DNA of 64,000 bases from Ustulina deusta. Lineage: Eukaryota; Ascomycota; Sordariomycetes; Xylariales; Xylariaceae. Positions within the stretch are counted from its first letter, which is position 1. Each line of letters opens with the position of its first letter. Shown here in pieces: positions 10,938-24,604 of the stretch. The stretch is from positions 1,922,001-1,986,000 of the forward strand of contig JAJNNX010000001.1 of assembly GCA_023159155.1 (NCBI GenBank), in the 5' to 3' direction. The translations under genes and the position numbers were made by a program. The notes under the pieces were generated by a model. It made no database searches. It worked only from the letters and a program-made list of their open reading frames with translations, and was not told where the DNA came from.

Positions 10938-12381
10938 TCAGCGTGCCTTGTTGCTTGCGCTGCGAATGTATGGTTCAAGTGGAAGCACTTGGCTGTCCTC
11001 CGTTATGTCCTTGTAGAGCTGGTCCCACCGCGGACGGAGAGCACGCGGGGTCTCCCAGGCGTTTTCAGGGTCACGTAACCAGAGACGCAATAGATGCCGA
11101 CTACGAATCAAATATTATTAGTACTTGTAGAAGTGAAAGGGATTGCGATCTGGCATGCATACTGTTTCTCAGGCGTGTCTGTGAAGCCGTCTCGCGCATG
11201 GAAGATCGCCAAGTTGTTTACATATTGAATATCCCCCTTTTGAAAGTTGGTGTTGACGCAGAATCTCTCGCCGAGATAATGCAGCGTGTCGAGAGCTTCC
11301 GCCTGCGCCTCGGTGATTGGCGGGATAGCTGGGCTTCGAGGCAGTGCCCCGAAGCCGACGAAGGTACGACGGGCATACTGCAGAGCGATTCTCTCAGGAT
11401 TGGAATCCGTCGCCGGGAAGTGGAACAGTAGCGGTCTTTCCATGTACGGCTTGTCGCCTTTGTCAAAACTAAGAATTCGGTAGATATGTCAGCCGTGTTC
11501 ACGTTTCTACCGCCACAACACCTCCCACTCCTAGTGGTTATGCCTCGACTTACATTTCCATCTGCCAAATTCCCGATAAAGTGTGAATGAGGTCGGGCCG
11601 AGTGGCTGCTATCTCATTGTACACCCGCCACGTACTGGCGAGCTTGCTGGCACCCCCCGTAGCCGATGTCTCGAGCGCGAACAGTGACACGATATCTCCG
11701 TTATCAGTGTGAAAGACCTGCTTGTCTGTCGTGTATGCTGGGCTGCCAATTACACTGCTCTCGTGTGACCACGTCAAGTCCTTGATATGCGTCAGGGTGA
11801 CATCGGCCTTCTCGCCATTGTACTTGTGGTCTTGCCGTCCCCGCACTGATCCCACATGCGCCGACACCCCGGCATATATGATGATGTTCTCCTCGCGTGT
11901 ATACTTATCTACCGCTAGCCCACGCAGCACAAAGAAGCCGTGGCCTCTGTGCAGTTCCACCGACAACCGGCGGAGCTCTGCGTGCAAAGTTGGCAGTGGA
12001 AATGTCTCCTGGCTGACAGCGCCGAGGGGTTTATTGAGTCCTGGTTGTCATGTTTAATATTTACAGTTACTAATTCGGAAATATCCAGTGCCTTCACGTA
12101 CCTTTGAAATGAGCTACGGCCTCGTCAATCTCGGCCAGATGCTCAGGGCTGAGAACAAACGTCCAGTTATACTTATCCGCTATCGTTTCACCCTCCCACA
12201 CCAGGTCCCCAGTCAACTTCTCTGGAAAGCCCGCCGGGATGGATTTTTGTAAGTTGCCCGCTTGCTGCCGACGTGCGATGCGGGCCTGCCACTTCTCATA
12301 GTCTGGATGGTACGAAATATCGGGCTGGCCTGGCGGCGCCGGAGCTACTAAGACGGTGGAAGTGATAGTTGTTGTGGACAT
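10938..12381 (-). CDS. TauD/TfdA-type Fe(II)/2-oxoglutarate dioxygenase
   Basis: Four exons, 12102-12381, 11554-12040, 11163-11468 and 10938-11100, give 411 residues. The family uses iron and 2-oxoglutarate to hydroxylate small acids or sulfonates. The N-terminal part has FPEKLTGDLVWEG and GHGFFVLRGLAVDKYTREEN. The iron-binding HxD motif is in VFHTDNGDIV. The distal histidine is probably in KHRHLLRLWLRDPENAW close to the end, which also supplies the 2-oxoglutarate-binding arginine. All metal ligands appear present, so the enzyme is likely active. The substrate is unknown. Many fungal homologues of this subgroup sit near secondary-metabolite genes, but here the neighbours are a carrier and a mannosidase. 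No peroxisomal or mitochondrial targeting signal is obvious. Confidence 0.9.
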
Positions 12382-12715
12382 GGTGCATATAGTTTTCCTC
12401 TTCTTTCTTTGCTTACATGCCTTGTTGGTTCTTCGTGATGGTTGTACTCAACATAGGCTGCTGTCGCTTTATAAGTCAATGAAACCCCGCAATCTTCTCA
12501 TATTGCGTCATCCGGTATCGGGTAACATGGCTACTCTCTTTACTCAAATGATAATGGCAGAGGGTCCAGAAAAAGAGGGCAACCGATACATGCCACATGC
12601 GGGCAGACAAGGGGGGTTTAACAACCTTTTAATAGATGTCACAGATCAGGACCGGTAAGATGACATCGAACAGTGCAGATAATTCATACCCCGACATCTG
12701 CATCTAGCTATGAGG
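12382..12715. other. Short intergenic region with the dioxygenase promoter
   Basis: This 334-bp gap separates the 3' end of the mannosidase gene from the start of the dioxygenase gene, both on the minus strand. It should hold the mannosidase terminator and the dioxygenase promoter. No specific binding site could be supported. Confidence 0.4.
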
Positions 12716-14574
<1,859 letters not shown>

Positions 14575-15628
14575 GGTAGGGAACTGGCTGAGGCCACAAT
14601 GAGTCGAAACAGGTTGCCGACAAGTCCTCCGCTGTGCTAGATCTTACCTCAAAACAGCGGACGGTCAAGGTTGGGCGATTCAGAATATAAGTCGGAGCTG
14701 AATATGCAATCGGCATTGTTGGTCACCATCCTCGAGGTACGACCAGCCTAGAATAATACTCATGCACTGAATTTATCCAAGTCGAGCTTGGCGTGCTTCT
14801 ATTAACGTAAGGCCAAGCTACATGTGCCGCTGAGGCACGACCAACTGTGCTCGTGGCGTCCAATCACAACGCCGGTCGGATCATAATTGTCCGTGTCACA
14901 GCCAAGCGAGTATCTTTTGCGAAACCAAAACTGACAAGAGGTAGAATGGTGGCTCGGCCGGAAGACATCCGTCTGTTGTTTGGCTTGCGGGATCATCAAA
15001 CATGTGATGTGACATTAGCAACAAGCTTACTACGCCAATAGGCTGCTTAGCCGCCAGCAATTAGTAGAAGCGGCCCTTCTTCACCCTCTCTATCTTACCT
15101 CAACCTCACTAGGCAAAACGCCTGTATTATTAGGCCTAGCCACCTATACTGCTGGAGTGAATAATCTTTATTGTAGAACGATCTTAATACTAAAAACATA
15201 GTTTCAAGAGTTGGGGTGAGGGTTCTTGTACTAACCTCTAACGGTGACTGTAACACAGCCTAATAGTCTCTTTGCTGTATAGTAGTAAACAAACTCTGTC
15301 CACCCATCTCGTCGCTGACGATCGCATCCCGCACAAGGGATAAAGCATCCGGAGCTTTGGAATATCTAGCACACCAGTCCACACACATGCACTGAACTAG
15401 GAGATATTGGACATATCTCATGATGAATGCAATAGAAATATTAGAAAATGGACAATAGAAACTCAACGCTGGTTGAGGCACCAAGGAACAAAAGATTTGA
15501 GATTTGCAGAGGAAAGGAAGGCAAACAAACAGCAAAGCGCAAAGTAGGCAAGTCAGTCAATAAATCCCCCAGAAGCCCTCAGTACTATAAATACCCAATA
15601 GACTAGCCTCTCTCGCGAGCTCAGGAGG
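14575..15628. other. 1.05-kb intergenic region
   Basis: This region lies upstream of the mannosidase and downstream of the unknown basic protein. No convincing frame is present. It presumably holds the mannosidase promoter on the minus strand. Confidence 0.45.
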
Positions 15629-16648
15629 CTAGCAAAACGTACTTTTGTGTTGCCAATACATCTTCAATGTGCACCCTGGACTGGACACGGGCTGGAGCCT
15701 GGTGTAGAGGTCCGGGTTTCTCTGTACAAGCCGAGTGGCGTAGTCCTTCTGTTCCTGGAGGGCATCGGTGAGGCGTCTCAAAAACTCTCTATCTTCCCGA
15801 TTGTCATTGTAACTTCTCAAACCCCAATGGTCGTTCCAGCCTGGCCGAGCCTCGCAATATCTCGTAACCACCGCGCCAAACTTACCTTTGCGGACTCTGC
15901 GGCGTGCGCTCAGCATGTTGTGAAACTCGGCAGTAACGTCCTGAGGGTGGTCGTCGTTCAGCATCTCGTATTTGAGATCTCTACTCGTCGGAGATAGCTC
16001 CAGAAGCCGGAAGTTTGGACTATCTTGAGTGTCCGTGGAACACGCGCTGTTCAATGCGTTCTCGACTGCGATACCGATTTCTGGAATTTGGAGCTTGGGT
16101 AGTCTCCGTCTGTTGAAGAGGGATTTCGTCGAGGACGACGAGCTGGATGAACGCGATAATGGGCACTCCTTCTCGCACTCCTTCTCGTCCTCTTTCTCCT
16201 TCTTTTTCCCCTTCTCCTTTTCGCTAGCTCTCAACGCATTAGTTGCTATTCTAGTTAAGCGGCCTGCCGCGACAACGGCGGCCTTCTTGCTGGCTGCGAC
16301 CGCTGTTTCCACTGCCGGCCGTGTCTTTTTGATAGCTGCTTTGCTTAGATCTAGGCCGGAGGATAAACTCCTGCGCGTAGCAGTTAGTGCGGATCTTCTG
16401 CTTATCAACGACGGTTTGACTGAGCCCGGGGTGGTAGGAGTCGGCGGCGCGAGTTGACTAAAGGTTAGAAACCGCTCTCGAGCGATTGGATGTACTCTAA
16501 CGGATGCGGACTTCTGCTTCTCATTCAGGAGGTGATCCAAGGCGTCGGTAGGGGCTACTGTACGGATCGGCGTAGGGATGTAGTCCCTAGGCGTGTTCGG
16601 GCGAAGCGGTGATCCTTGGCCTCTGTTAGGGGGACGATTAGATGCCAT
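15629..16648 (-). CDS. Unknown basic, low-complexity protein of 339 residues
   Basis: I do not recognise this family. The frame is open further upstream, but the first ATG in it is at 16648 in an excellent context (GCCATGG), so I start there. The N-terminal third is rich in Pro, Arg and Thr. The middle has an Ala/Lys-rich stretch, then a strongly charged Lys/Glu run (EKEKGKKKEKEDEKECEKE) that could form a helix or coiled coil, and a polyserine tract. The last 100 residues look globular (AEFHNMLSARRRVRKGKFG, then EDREFLRRLTDALQEQKDYA). The composition suits a nuclear or cytoskeletal protein, but that is inference. A GTACGT donor lies at the very end of the frame, so a small further exon is possible. 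Confidence 0.6.
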   Translation of the reverse strand: MASNRPPNRGQGSPLRPNTPRDYIPTPIRTVAPTDALDHLLNEKQKSASVRVHPIARERFLTFSQLAPPTPTTPGSVKPSLISRRSALTATRRSLSSGLDLSKAAIKKTRPAVETAVAASKKAAVVAAGRLTRIATNALRASEKEKGKKKEKEDEKECEKECPLSRSSSSSSSTKSLFNRRRLPKLQIPEIGIAVENALNSACSTDTQDSPNFRLLELSPTSRDLKYEMLNDDHPQDVTAEFHNMLSARRRVRKGKFGAVVTRYCEARPGWNDHWGLRSYNDNREDREFLRRLTDALQEQKDYATRLVQRNPDLYTRLQPVSSPGCTLKMYWQHKSTFC

Positions 16649-17488
16649 GGCCGCTTTTGCTGGGATAACGACTGAGAGAGATGGGTATTTGCTTCTTTTT
16701 CCGTTTCGGGATACTTTCCTTTGAAATGTAAGCGCTACTGCTGCAGGGAAGGTCAACTTACCTGAAATATTTTTTTCATGAAGCTTAAGCTAATCGATGG
16801 ATCGTCCTTTCGGAAGAAGAACCCGGACCGACTTTGTCGAGCCTAGGATCACTTTTATCGCATAATTCCATTGTCCCCGACCGACTGAGATTGAGACGTT
16901 AGGTACAACGAAGGTATAGATCATGAGACTATACATCCTTTGTATGATCTTACATGTACAATAATACGATTGACATCTATCCATGTTCTTTGTCTTGATC
17001 GGGACATTTGCCTACATCCCGAACGAAGATCCCTAGACCGCGCAACAATTAGAAGTTTGGGCTTTGAATTGTCTCTTCTAAATCACCTTTGTATGACCAG
17101 AAACAAGTTCCTTCGAGATAGGAGTTATATCAAAGGGGTAAGTAGACACATGTAGTGCCATTCATACAGTGCATAGGGCGCGGATAGGCGGGCTGGTTAT
17201 GCACAAGGCAGAGAGATTCAGCTAAGAAAACAGGCCTCTCAAATTATGTATTGCCTAGTTCAATTGCTCGCAAAAGGTATCACAAGCAGCTGTGAGAAGG
17301 CAACCTACCGGTTCTTAGTATAGTATAACCAACATCACGGGGTATCGTTATGCTTGCTGCCTTCATACCCACGTTTGGAACAGTCCAGTGTGCCTCTACA
17401 TTTATTGATCAGATAAACATCCAGAAACCGGACTGCTCCTCTTTATTTGCCCCCCCAGCCCCATCTCCTTTAATTAAGTAGTAGCATC
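16649..17488. other. 0.84-kb intergenic region
   Basis: This lies between divergent starts: the basic protein (minus) and the F-box-like pseudogene (plus). A GTAAGT near 16755 (minus-strand reading) could mark a 5' untranslated-region intron of the basic-protein gene. No other feature is supported. Confidence 0.4.
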
Positions 17489-18264
17489 ATGACACTAGCC
17501 TCGGCAAACCATCGACCTGGATTCCTGGGTAGCAGATCGACAGCGCAAAGCAGCTTTCTCGATGTTCTGCCGCTCGAACTACATCTCAAGATCTATGAAT
17601 ACTCCTACGCAGATCTCATCAACGAGTTATCCGATAATCTTTCCGGCGTCTTCTGACTCTATGAATCCCTGTACGACTATACACAACCAAGTCTTGAGAG
17701 CCACGTCGGAAAGACCGATCTCACAACGCTGCTTTATGCCTGCAATCAGATGCATAGCGAGACCACCCAGGTACTCTGCAACGAAGCTGAATTTGTCTTC
17801 AATATTACCGATTCTCTGAGGGGTAGCCGGTGTAAATAATCGTCGGAGTTATTCTCTAATGGGTCTAGTCATTTTTTAAGAACCCCTGTTCAGGAGCTTT
17901 CCGCGTGTTAGTGTATGCTTAATGAATACTATCTCTGTCATAGCCACAGTATTGATGTCAGTTTTGCGCGGGCCAAAACACTGCATGTTACCAAGGCATT
18001 TACACTCAAGATGTGATCAATAACTCTAAATGCCGTAGTGTAAGAGTTCGCGAAGGAAATTCAAAAAGGTCGAGCTAGAAGTTCTGTCCGATGAGACGAA
18101 TGGACGTCTCGTGAACCGTTTTGGAGGTGATCGACCATGGTGTGAATCTTCGTTCCCTCAAGATCCGGGTTTCTGGTCCAAACCTCACAGACCCACAGTC
18201 GGTCGATCAAATTCTGTCGGCCCTGTCAACACTGCAGAAGGCTGGAAATCATATTGAGGTGTTA
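17489..18264 (+). pseudogene. Decayed F-box-like/2EXR-type gene
   Basis: A frame starting at 17489 reads SFLDVLPLELHLKIYEYSY, the type of N-terminal block found in many fungal F-box-like or 2EXR proteins. An in-frame TGA stands at 17654-17656. The same frame then continues with coherent coding sequence (LLYACNQMHSETTQVLCNEA) until a stop near 17840. Further family-like pieces lie downstream in shifting frames. FARAKTLHVTKAFTLK is near 17960, VELEVLSDETNGRLVNRF near 18070, and HGVNLRSLKIRVSGPNL from about 18136. At least one stop and two frameshifts therefore separate the pieces. An intron could explain the first stop but no good donor is present there. I regard it as a pseudogene, although an intact multi-exon gene is not fully excluded. 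Confidence 0.65.
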
Positions 18265-20399
18265 TGGAGGAGGTGGCGGAGGAAGTGCTCAGTGCTGAAC
18301 CCCTTAGTTTTTTTATTGATACGGTTAATGGGTAGGTTTGGCCTTTATCCCATCTCGTATTGCTACCTATAAGAAGAAGAAACACTGACGTATTGAAGTG
18401 CCGTATTAACATGGGGCGTGGCCCCAGCCTCTCGAACCCAGTCACTATGATGGCGAGGAGAAGGACAACGATTGCGGAAGCAGAGCGAGATCAAATGAGT
18501 TCGTGTGGAGAGTTGCTGAATCCTAGAAGCTGCTCAGCCAAGAACGCCGCGTTTCCCACCCGCCCCTAAATGTCTTTCACTAATGACATCAATACAATCA
18601 ATATCATCACTGCTCATCCACAGTATTCGGGCACTTGAATCGCCCGGCGAGAGTACCTTGAGGGCATTGTGAGCAAATAGGATGGTGAGCACGTAAGCAG
18701 GTAACCTTGGCGGTCACGTTAGTGGGTTCCAAGGTTGGCTCGAAGGGGGTTTTATTGGATGTTGCAGTGGTGTAAGCAGTGTACCTACAGTAGGCTTGCA
18801 TACCCACCAAACAGGTACCGTACCTCCTAAATAAAGCAAAAAGGCATTTACATATATATACCTATACTGGTAGCTTCGGTATGTATCGAAAATAATTGCT
18901 TCAGATACCTAAAAGGACCAGTATCTACTCGTAGCCAACCCCTATTTTTCATGATTTTATGGCTCCTGAATGGATCTGTCGCAGTAGTGGGCGGTGGCTT
19001 ATAAGTACGTGCGCGGCGGATTAGCTGACACTTTCTTGCTTCTCCTTTTGTTTGTGTCAAAACGGCATCCAATGGCATCCGGGGTCGCCATCGCACGCGA
19101 TAGTGTCGCATTCCCGAATGACTGGTACATAACAACAACCCTTGGAATTCCGGGGTAGTGGCGGGCGCAAGGGTGAAATTACAGCATTGTGATCACGTGC
19201 TGATCCTTGTAGGTAACGAAAAGTCATAAGGAGCTGCCTAGCAAAGCCGATCGGTTACGCGGCTGTCGGGATAACCCAAAGTTCGCGCAGAGATGCTGGA
19301 GTCCCGCTAAGGTAAATGATGAAGTCCAGAACCGATGGTTAAATAGTAGCCAACGAGAAAACCCCGATTCAATTATGAAAATGACAATACCTAGGTATCA
19401 CGAGCTGCTACTTGGCTCCACGATGCAAACTGACGACATCTATCAATTACCTAGTTACAACCCCTCCAACATCAAGGCAGGGAGACAAAGGGGAGACACT
19501 ATCTACCAAGTACTTGCACATGCAGAGGAGGGGCTTTCCGATGCAACAGTCAAAACTACTATGCGTAGTACGCAGTACCTAAAAAAGAGAAGCTCCACTG
19601 TAGCGCGGCTTATTCCGTATCGAGTTACGGCATTTACACGTGTTCCCCAATTCTGCCCTACGAGTCACGACTTAATTTGGACCGCAAAACACACTAGCTG
19701 TAGGAAGTGTTTAGCGGATAGATAAAGAGGATAGGGAGCAGAGGAGAGCAGAGGGCAGCGGTCCACTTTTTCTGCACTATGGGTGGCTCGACCTGTCAGT
19801 CGCCAGTGCCAGTGGCGAAAGTAGTTTAGCGCCCGTGCGGGACAGACAGGGGAGCATGCCCCGACAGCCGTAGTGGGGCGAAACCGTGCAGCGGGAGAGG
19901 GATCTCGGTGGAAAACACTCAGTGATGTCGCAATTCTGGTCCCAAAGCAGCTCAACTCCACCAATGTCGCAGCTCTCTCCCCTCTCACTCCCTTTCTTGT
20001 AGCCCAAATGCTGTGTTGCCAACCTAGCAGACGAGCCTGTCGAGCAGAGTCCAGCCATTTCTCGGTAAACTGTCACGCATCTTCAGATCTTTCGTCCCCC
20101 CCAATCGCCGATGAGATCACCGTTGCGGCGCGGCTCAAGATATCTCGGGCAGGGATGTTGAAGAGGCAGATGGGCCCTTGGTCATTCTGATTCCAGTCTA
20201 TTTGAGTTGAGCCTCCTGGTCGTATTACTCGCCTTACACGTGTACACTTAAATTTGTCGCAGAAATAGGTAGCACGCCATCTCGCCCCGATTGACCGTCA
20301 CACCGTCATTTCGCCCGCTGCCATCTCTTTCAAATGCCGTGATATTCCTCTCCATCCGGACTCCCATCGGCCGCCGTCTTGTCTGTCGATATTGTCGAA
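18265..20399. other. 2.1-kb intergenic region
   Basis: No gene is recognised between the pseudogene and sconB. Frames such as 19375-19725 have no family resemblance. The right part should contain the sconB promoter and 5' untranslated region. No TATA box or sulfur-regulator site could be firmly assigned. Confidence 0.45.
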
Positions 20400-22663
20400 A
20401 TGGAAAGCCTTGTGTCTCTGCCTGCAACATATCCTTTATTGCCCCTGCCGTGGCACGCCAGTCCTACTCATCTCTCCGAAGACGACGCCTTTATGCATTT
20501 ACACCAGACGCCAGCACTGTCATCCGTTGGACGCACCCAACCGCCTCCACTTACGCCCAAACCAGTTGAAGACTCAAACATGAAGCCGTCGAGAGAGAAT
20601 TGCGACAGGAGGAGGCCTGGGGAGGATGCCTCCCGCTTGCCCAATATCTCCCGGCAGTCTATGAGCCAATCAGTGACCCCCTTTCTGCGCGAGCATATTC
20701 CTAGCTTGTACGCTCCTATAGGCAAACCCGACCTCCCGTCGATGGCGAACCTGAAAAACAAAGACCCCAATAGCAAGTATTGCTATAGACATCGCCCAGA
20801 TTCCAAATGTCGCCGGGCTGCCGATGAATCAAAAATGGCGCTTATCCAGAGGGTACGTTAGTGCTTGATCGGGTCTCATCAGCTTGGTCACGACATAACC
20901 CGCTAATTAAACGTCACAGGACCTCGAAACGCTATCTGCAGGAGACCGCCAAGCAATCACAAATGTATGGTCGTTGTTTTCTGCGGCTCCTACGAAGCAA
21001 CGAGAGTTGATGTTACAGGGCATCATTACCCAATGTTGCTTTCCCCAGCTCTCCACAGTCTCACGAGAAGTACATGAACAACTCAAGATCGACTTCTTAT
21101 CCGCACTACCCACCGAGTTGTCTCTGAAGATCCTATGTTACCTTGACTGCTCTTCTCTTTGCAAAGCGGCTCAGGTCAGTCGACGATGGAATGCTTTGTC
21201 TGGAGACGACGTTGTCTGGCAACGTATGTGTGAGCAACACATCGGGCGGAAATGCGAAAAATGCCAATGGGGTTTGCCCAGGCTAGAGAAGAAGCGACTG
21301 AGAGAATGGAAAACACAGCACCAACGTACGCTACCTCCTGCGCCAGTCATAGTTGTTGACGACAGTACCCCTCCGGTTTCGGCTGCCACAAAGCGTGCCG
21401 CAGAACCCAGTGAGGATGAAGGAGAAGCCAAGCGCCGTTGTATCAAGGACAAGACTGATGAGAACCCGGAACCGGGGCTAAGCAAAAGATTCCGACCATG
21501 GAAGGATGTATACCGAGACCGTTTCAAAGTTGGGTCTAACTGGCAAAAGGGCCGGTGTACTATCAAAACCTTCAGTGGTCATGCTAATGGAGTTACATGT
21601 CTCCAATTTGACGACAACATGCTTGCCACTGGCTCTTATGATGCTACCATCAAAATTTGGAACATCGAGAAGGGCGAAGTCGAACGGACTCTGCAAGGGC
21701 ATACGATGGGTATTCGAGCTCTGCAATTCGACGACCGGGTGCTTGTCAGTGGAAGCTTGGACAGTACAGTCAAGATTTGGAATTGGCGGACCGGCGTCTG
21801 CATCAATACGCTCAACCATCAAGGCGGTGTCATTACAGTGCATATGGAAGGTGATTTCCTCGCATCCGGATCCATGGATAGATCTATCAAGATATTCAAC
21901 TTCAAGACCCAGCAATCGTTCTCTCTACGGGGCCACACGGACTGGGTGAACCAAGTTCGATTGGACGTGACATCTCGCACGCTATTGTCTGCATCGGACG
22001 ATTGCACCGTCAAGTTGTGGGATTTGGATTCTAGAACATGTATCAAGACGTATGAGGGACATATTGGACAGGTTCAACAAGTTTTGGCCCTGCCTGATGA
22101 TTTCGAGTTCGAGGACGAGAATGCTCGTGAAGCTGATGCTTCCTCTACGACTAGTAACCGTAGTGTCACACCAGTCACGTCACCAAGTCCACATAGCTCG
22201 AGCCAACAAGCAGAGGAACGAGCGGCGTATGGTCCGATATTCTTGAACGATCCGGAGCGCCCATTACCTCCTCGGTACATGCTTACAGGATCTTTGGACG
22301 CAACATTACGGCTATGGGATACTGCCACCGGTAAGAGTCCTCGTTGTTTCTGGGGACACGTCGAGGGGGTTTGGGGCCTCGCAGTGGACACGCTCCGTTA
22401 CGTTTCCGGGGCTAATGATGCGACTGGTAAGCTTGGTTTATCCCTAGATGTATGGTCTTGGGCGTCGCTGACCTTTGGTAGTGAAAGTTTGGGAGCCGCG
22501 GACGGGCAAATGTGAACGCACGTTCACTGGCCATAGCGGACCCGTCACCTGTGTTGGCCTCAGCGATAGCCGTTTTGCGAGCGGAGGCGAAGACGGCGAA
22601 GTCCGTATGTACAGCTTCGAGGGTGAGCCAGGAGAATGTCTTGCAAGGGGCACCCCGTCCTGA
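20400..22663 (+). CDS. sconB: SconB/MET30: F-box and WD40 subunit of the SCF ubiquitin ligase
   Basis: This is the substrate receptor of the SCF complex that represses sulfur assimilation by targeting the bZIP activator MetR for ubiquitination. Three exons, 20400-20852, 20920-22426 and 22482-22663, give 713 residues. The start is the first ATG of the frame, MESLVSLP. Before the F-box there is a Met30-type block, [20 protein letters not shown], ending at the first intron. The F-box ([18 protein letters not shown]) lies at about residues 210-256. A Lys/Arg/Glu-rich linker follows, then seven WD40 repeats starting near [17 protein letters not shown] low-complexity Ser/Thr insert ([17 protein letters not shown]) lies between repeats, as in other fungal orthologues. 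The last repeat is encoded in exon 3 ([15 protein letters not shown]). The gene appears complete. Confidence 0.95.
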
Positions 22664-24604
22664 ATGCCCCTCTGGACAGTACTTGTTCCCTTGGTTCACG
22701 CCCAGTCAGGCGACTGATGTTTCTGCTCAATTTCGCGAATCTATGACTTCCACCGCGCCGTTTATACCCATTTCTTTTCATTCTGGGGGGTCATAACAGG
22801 GATACAACAAAAAGTCACGGCGCATTCATAATTATGATAGGCATAGCTTCAGGTACTAGCGTTTGATCGAGGCTCGGGCGTTTTATGTAGTTGCATGCCA
22901 TTGCGGATGGCCATGATTTAATGAACTGGATAAGAAGTTAGTGTGCAATACAATAGCATGATCGTTCTCGCGCTGTGCGAATATGCTGGATCCCAATCGA
23001 TCGGAGTTTCTTTCCATATTGCTGACTCGTTCAGAGTAGCAACCGCATGTGATAGTATACGCGCGTCATCGGGAAGACCTCCTGGCAGGCAGGGTACCGC
23101 TAAAATTGCCGACTCGACGCTAGACAAGTGTACTGACACAGGCCGAGGACTGGCAATTTATCTCTCGATGTGCTGTTACCCCTCGGTTGTTCTTTTATTA
23201 GCGTCTCGGCTTCGAAAGTGGGTGGATTATACTCTAGGTGACACCTATACGACTTCAGCCCACCCCGCGAAATCACAAGCTCGGCTTTCTGTCGGTTAAG
23301 CCTCCACGAGCTAGCTGTTTAGCTCAACAGAAACGACGTCAGCGGCTATCAGATCCAGCATGTCAAGGAACGACCCAGACGCGCGCAGAGAAGCAAAATC
23401 TCGATTATATCCCCCCGAGGGAAGAGAAATGATGAGAGAGTTAGAAGATCGATTGGATGTTGTATATATATAATCTGTATGTAGGAGGTATGTATGTAAT
23501 TGAGGATTTTTACGTTATAGAAGAAGAAAAAGGAAAAAGATGCGCCAATTCTAGAGCTCCGGTTCGCCGAATTAGCGCCCCGATTACTTCCGGCCGCCCG
23601 CGCTGGCTCCTCTACCTACCTACCTACTTAGATATTCTGCCTGCGTGTGATGGAGTTCGTTAAACGACCGTTTGTCTAGTGTAGCCCTACACTACACGCT
23701 TGACTACCGGGGCAATCCAAGAATCTTGGACAATCGGCAATGGATGCCACCGGGAGAGAATGCCAAAAGCAGCAAGATGGACAGTCGGACGGGCAGAACT
23801 CTTTGTTTCCAACCAACATCACATTCATCTTCTCCACCGTCTACTTACCTATCCGGCATCTCATATGGAAAATACACTAGACTATCTGGGTAAACCGTAC
23901 CTCCATCCCGTTCTTTTGTTCCTCGGGTTCCTTCCCTAGTCCGTTTGTTCGTAGCCTCTCGTCTATTGTCCCCACAATGTGCGAAGCCGCGGAACTACAA
24001 TGTTCTTTTTTGCGAGGAAGACTCTAACCCGGCACGTGGAGAGAGGTGGGTGCGTGACTGAAGCTCGTTCGGACGCCCTTGGCGTAGATATGATTCGCCA
24101 GGACCATTAGCTATATAGATCTGCCCCTTGGGATCAGGCAGCTTCCTAGGTAGCTTGCTCTTTCATTGCCGAACTCCTTCCTCCACCCACCTTTGAAAAC
24201 GTCTTCTTTGTTCTAAAAGTCGTCTTTTCCTTTTTCCCTCATCTCTTCGTAATTTTAGAGAAAAGAGGACGGAACGGGTTTTTCTCCCTCTAGTGTTACA
24301 GACGTACCTGTCGATTCAACCTACCGAATTTGCCGCGCTAGTCGGAAGTCTTCGCGATACATTCCAGTTATCCTCGGCTTGGCTGGCACGTGGCACCTGA
24401 TTAAGCATATCTGACGTAAAGGATCGCTGTAAGGTTGGGACGAAGCTTGTTAGAATTGTTACCGATTGTGATTCGAACTTAATCACGAGCTATACGTATC
24501 CCTGGCAAAAGAATAAAGAAAGTGCGGGCACTTCCCTTGTGTGGGATCGGGTACAGAGGTCAACAAAGGGCGCAAGCCCAGGTTATTAGATCTTCGAATT
24601 TGCG
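22664..24604. other. 1.9-kb intergenic region upstream of the succinate/fumarate carrier
   Basis: No gene is recognised. CTACC repeats lie near 23610-23640. The last 500 bp are pyrimidine-rich stretches typical of a fungal promoter and 5' untranslated region (TTCTTTGTT, TTTTCCTTTTTCCC near 24200-24240). These should drive the carrier gene to the right. Confidence 0.45.

Noticed and set aside
12094..12103. A 10-nt intron in the dioxygenase gene, suggested by KALDISEL following the donor
   Set aside because: Too short to splice; an acceptor at 12041 gives KGLNKPLGAVSQETFPLP, which fits the family and the phase.
16649..16756. Upstream extension of the basic unknown protein
   Set aside because: The extension has no ATG; the first ATG is at 16648 with a strong context.
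20379..20399. Earlier start for sconB
   Set aside because: The codon is TTG; the first ATG in frame is at 20400.
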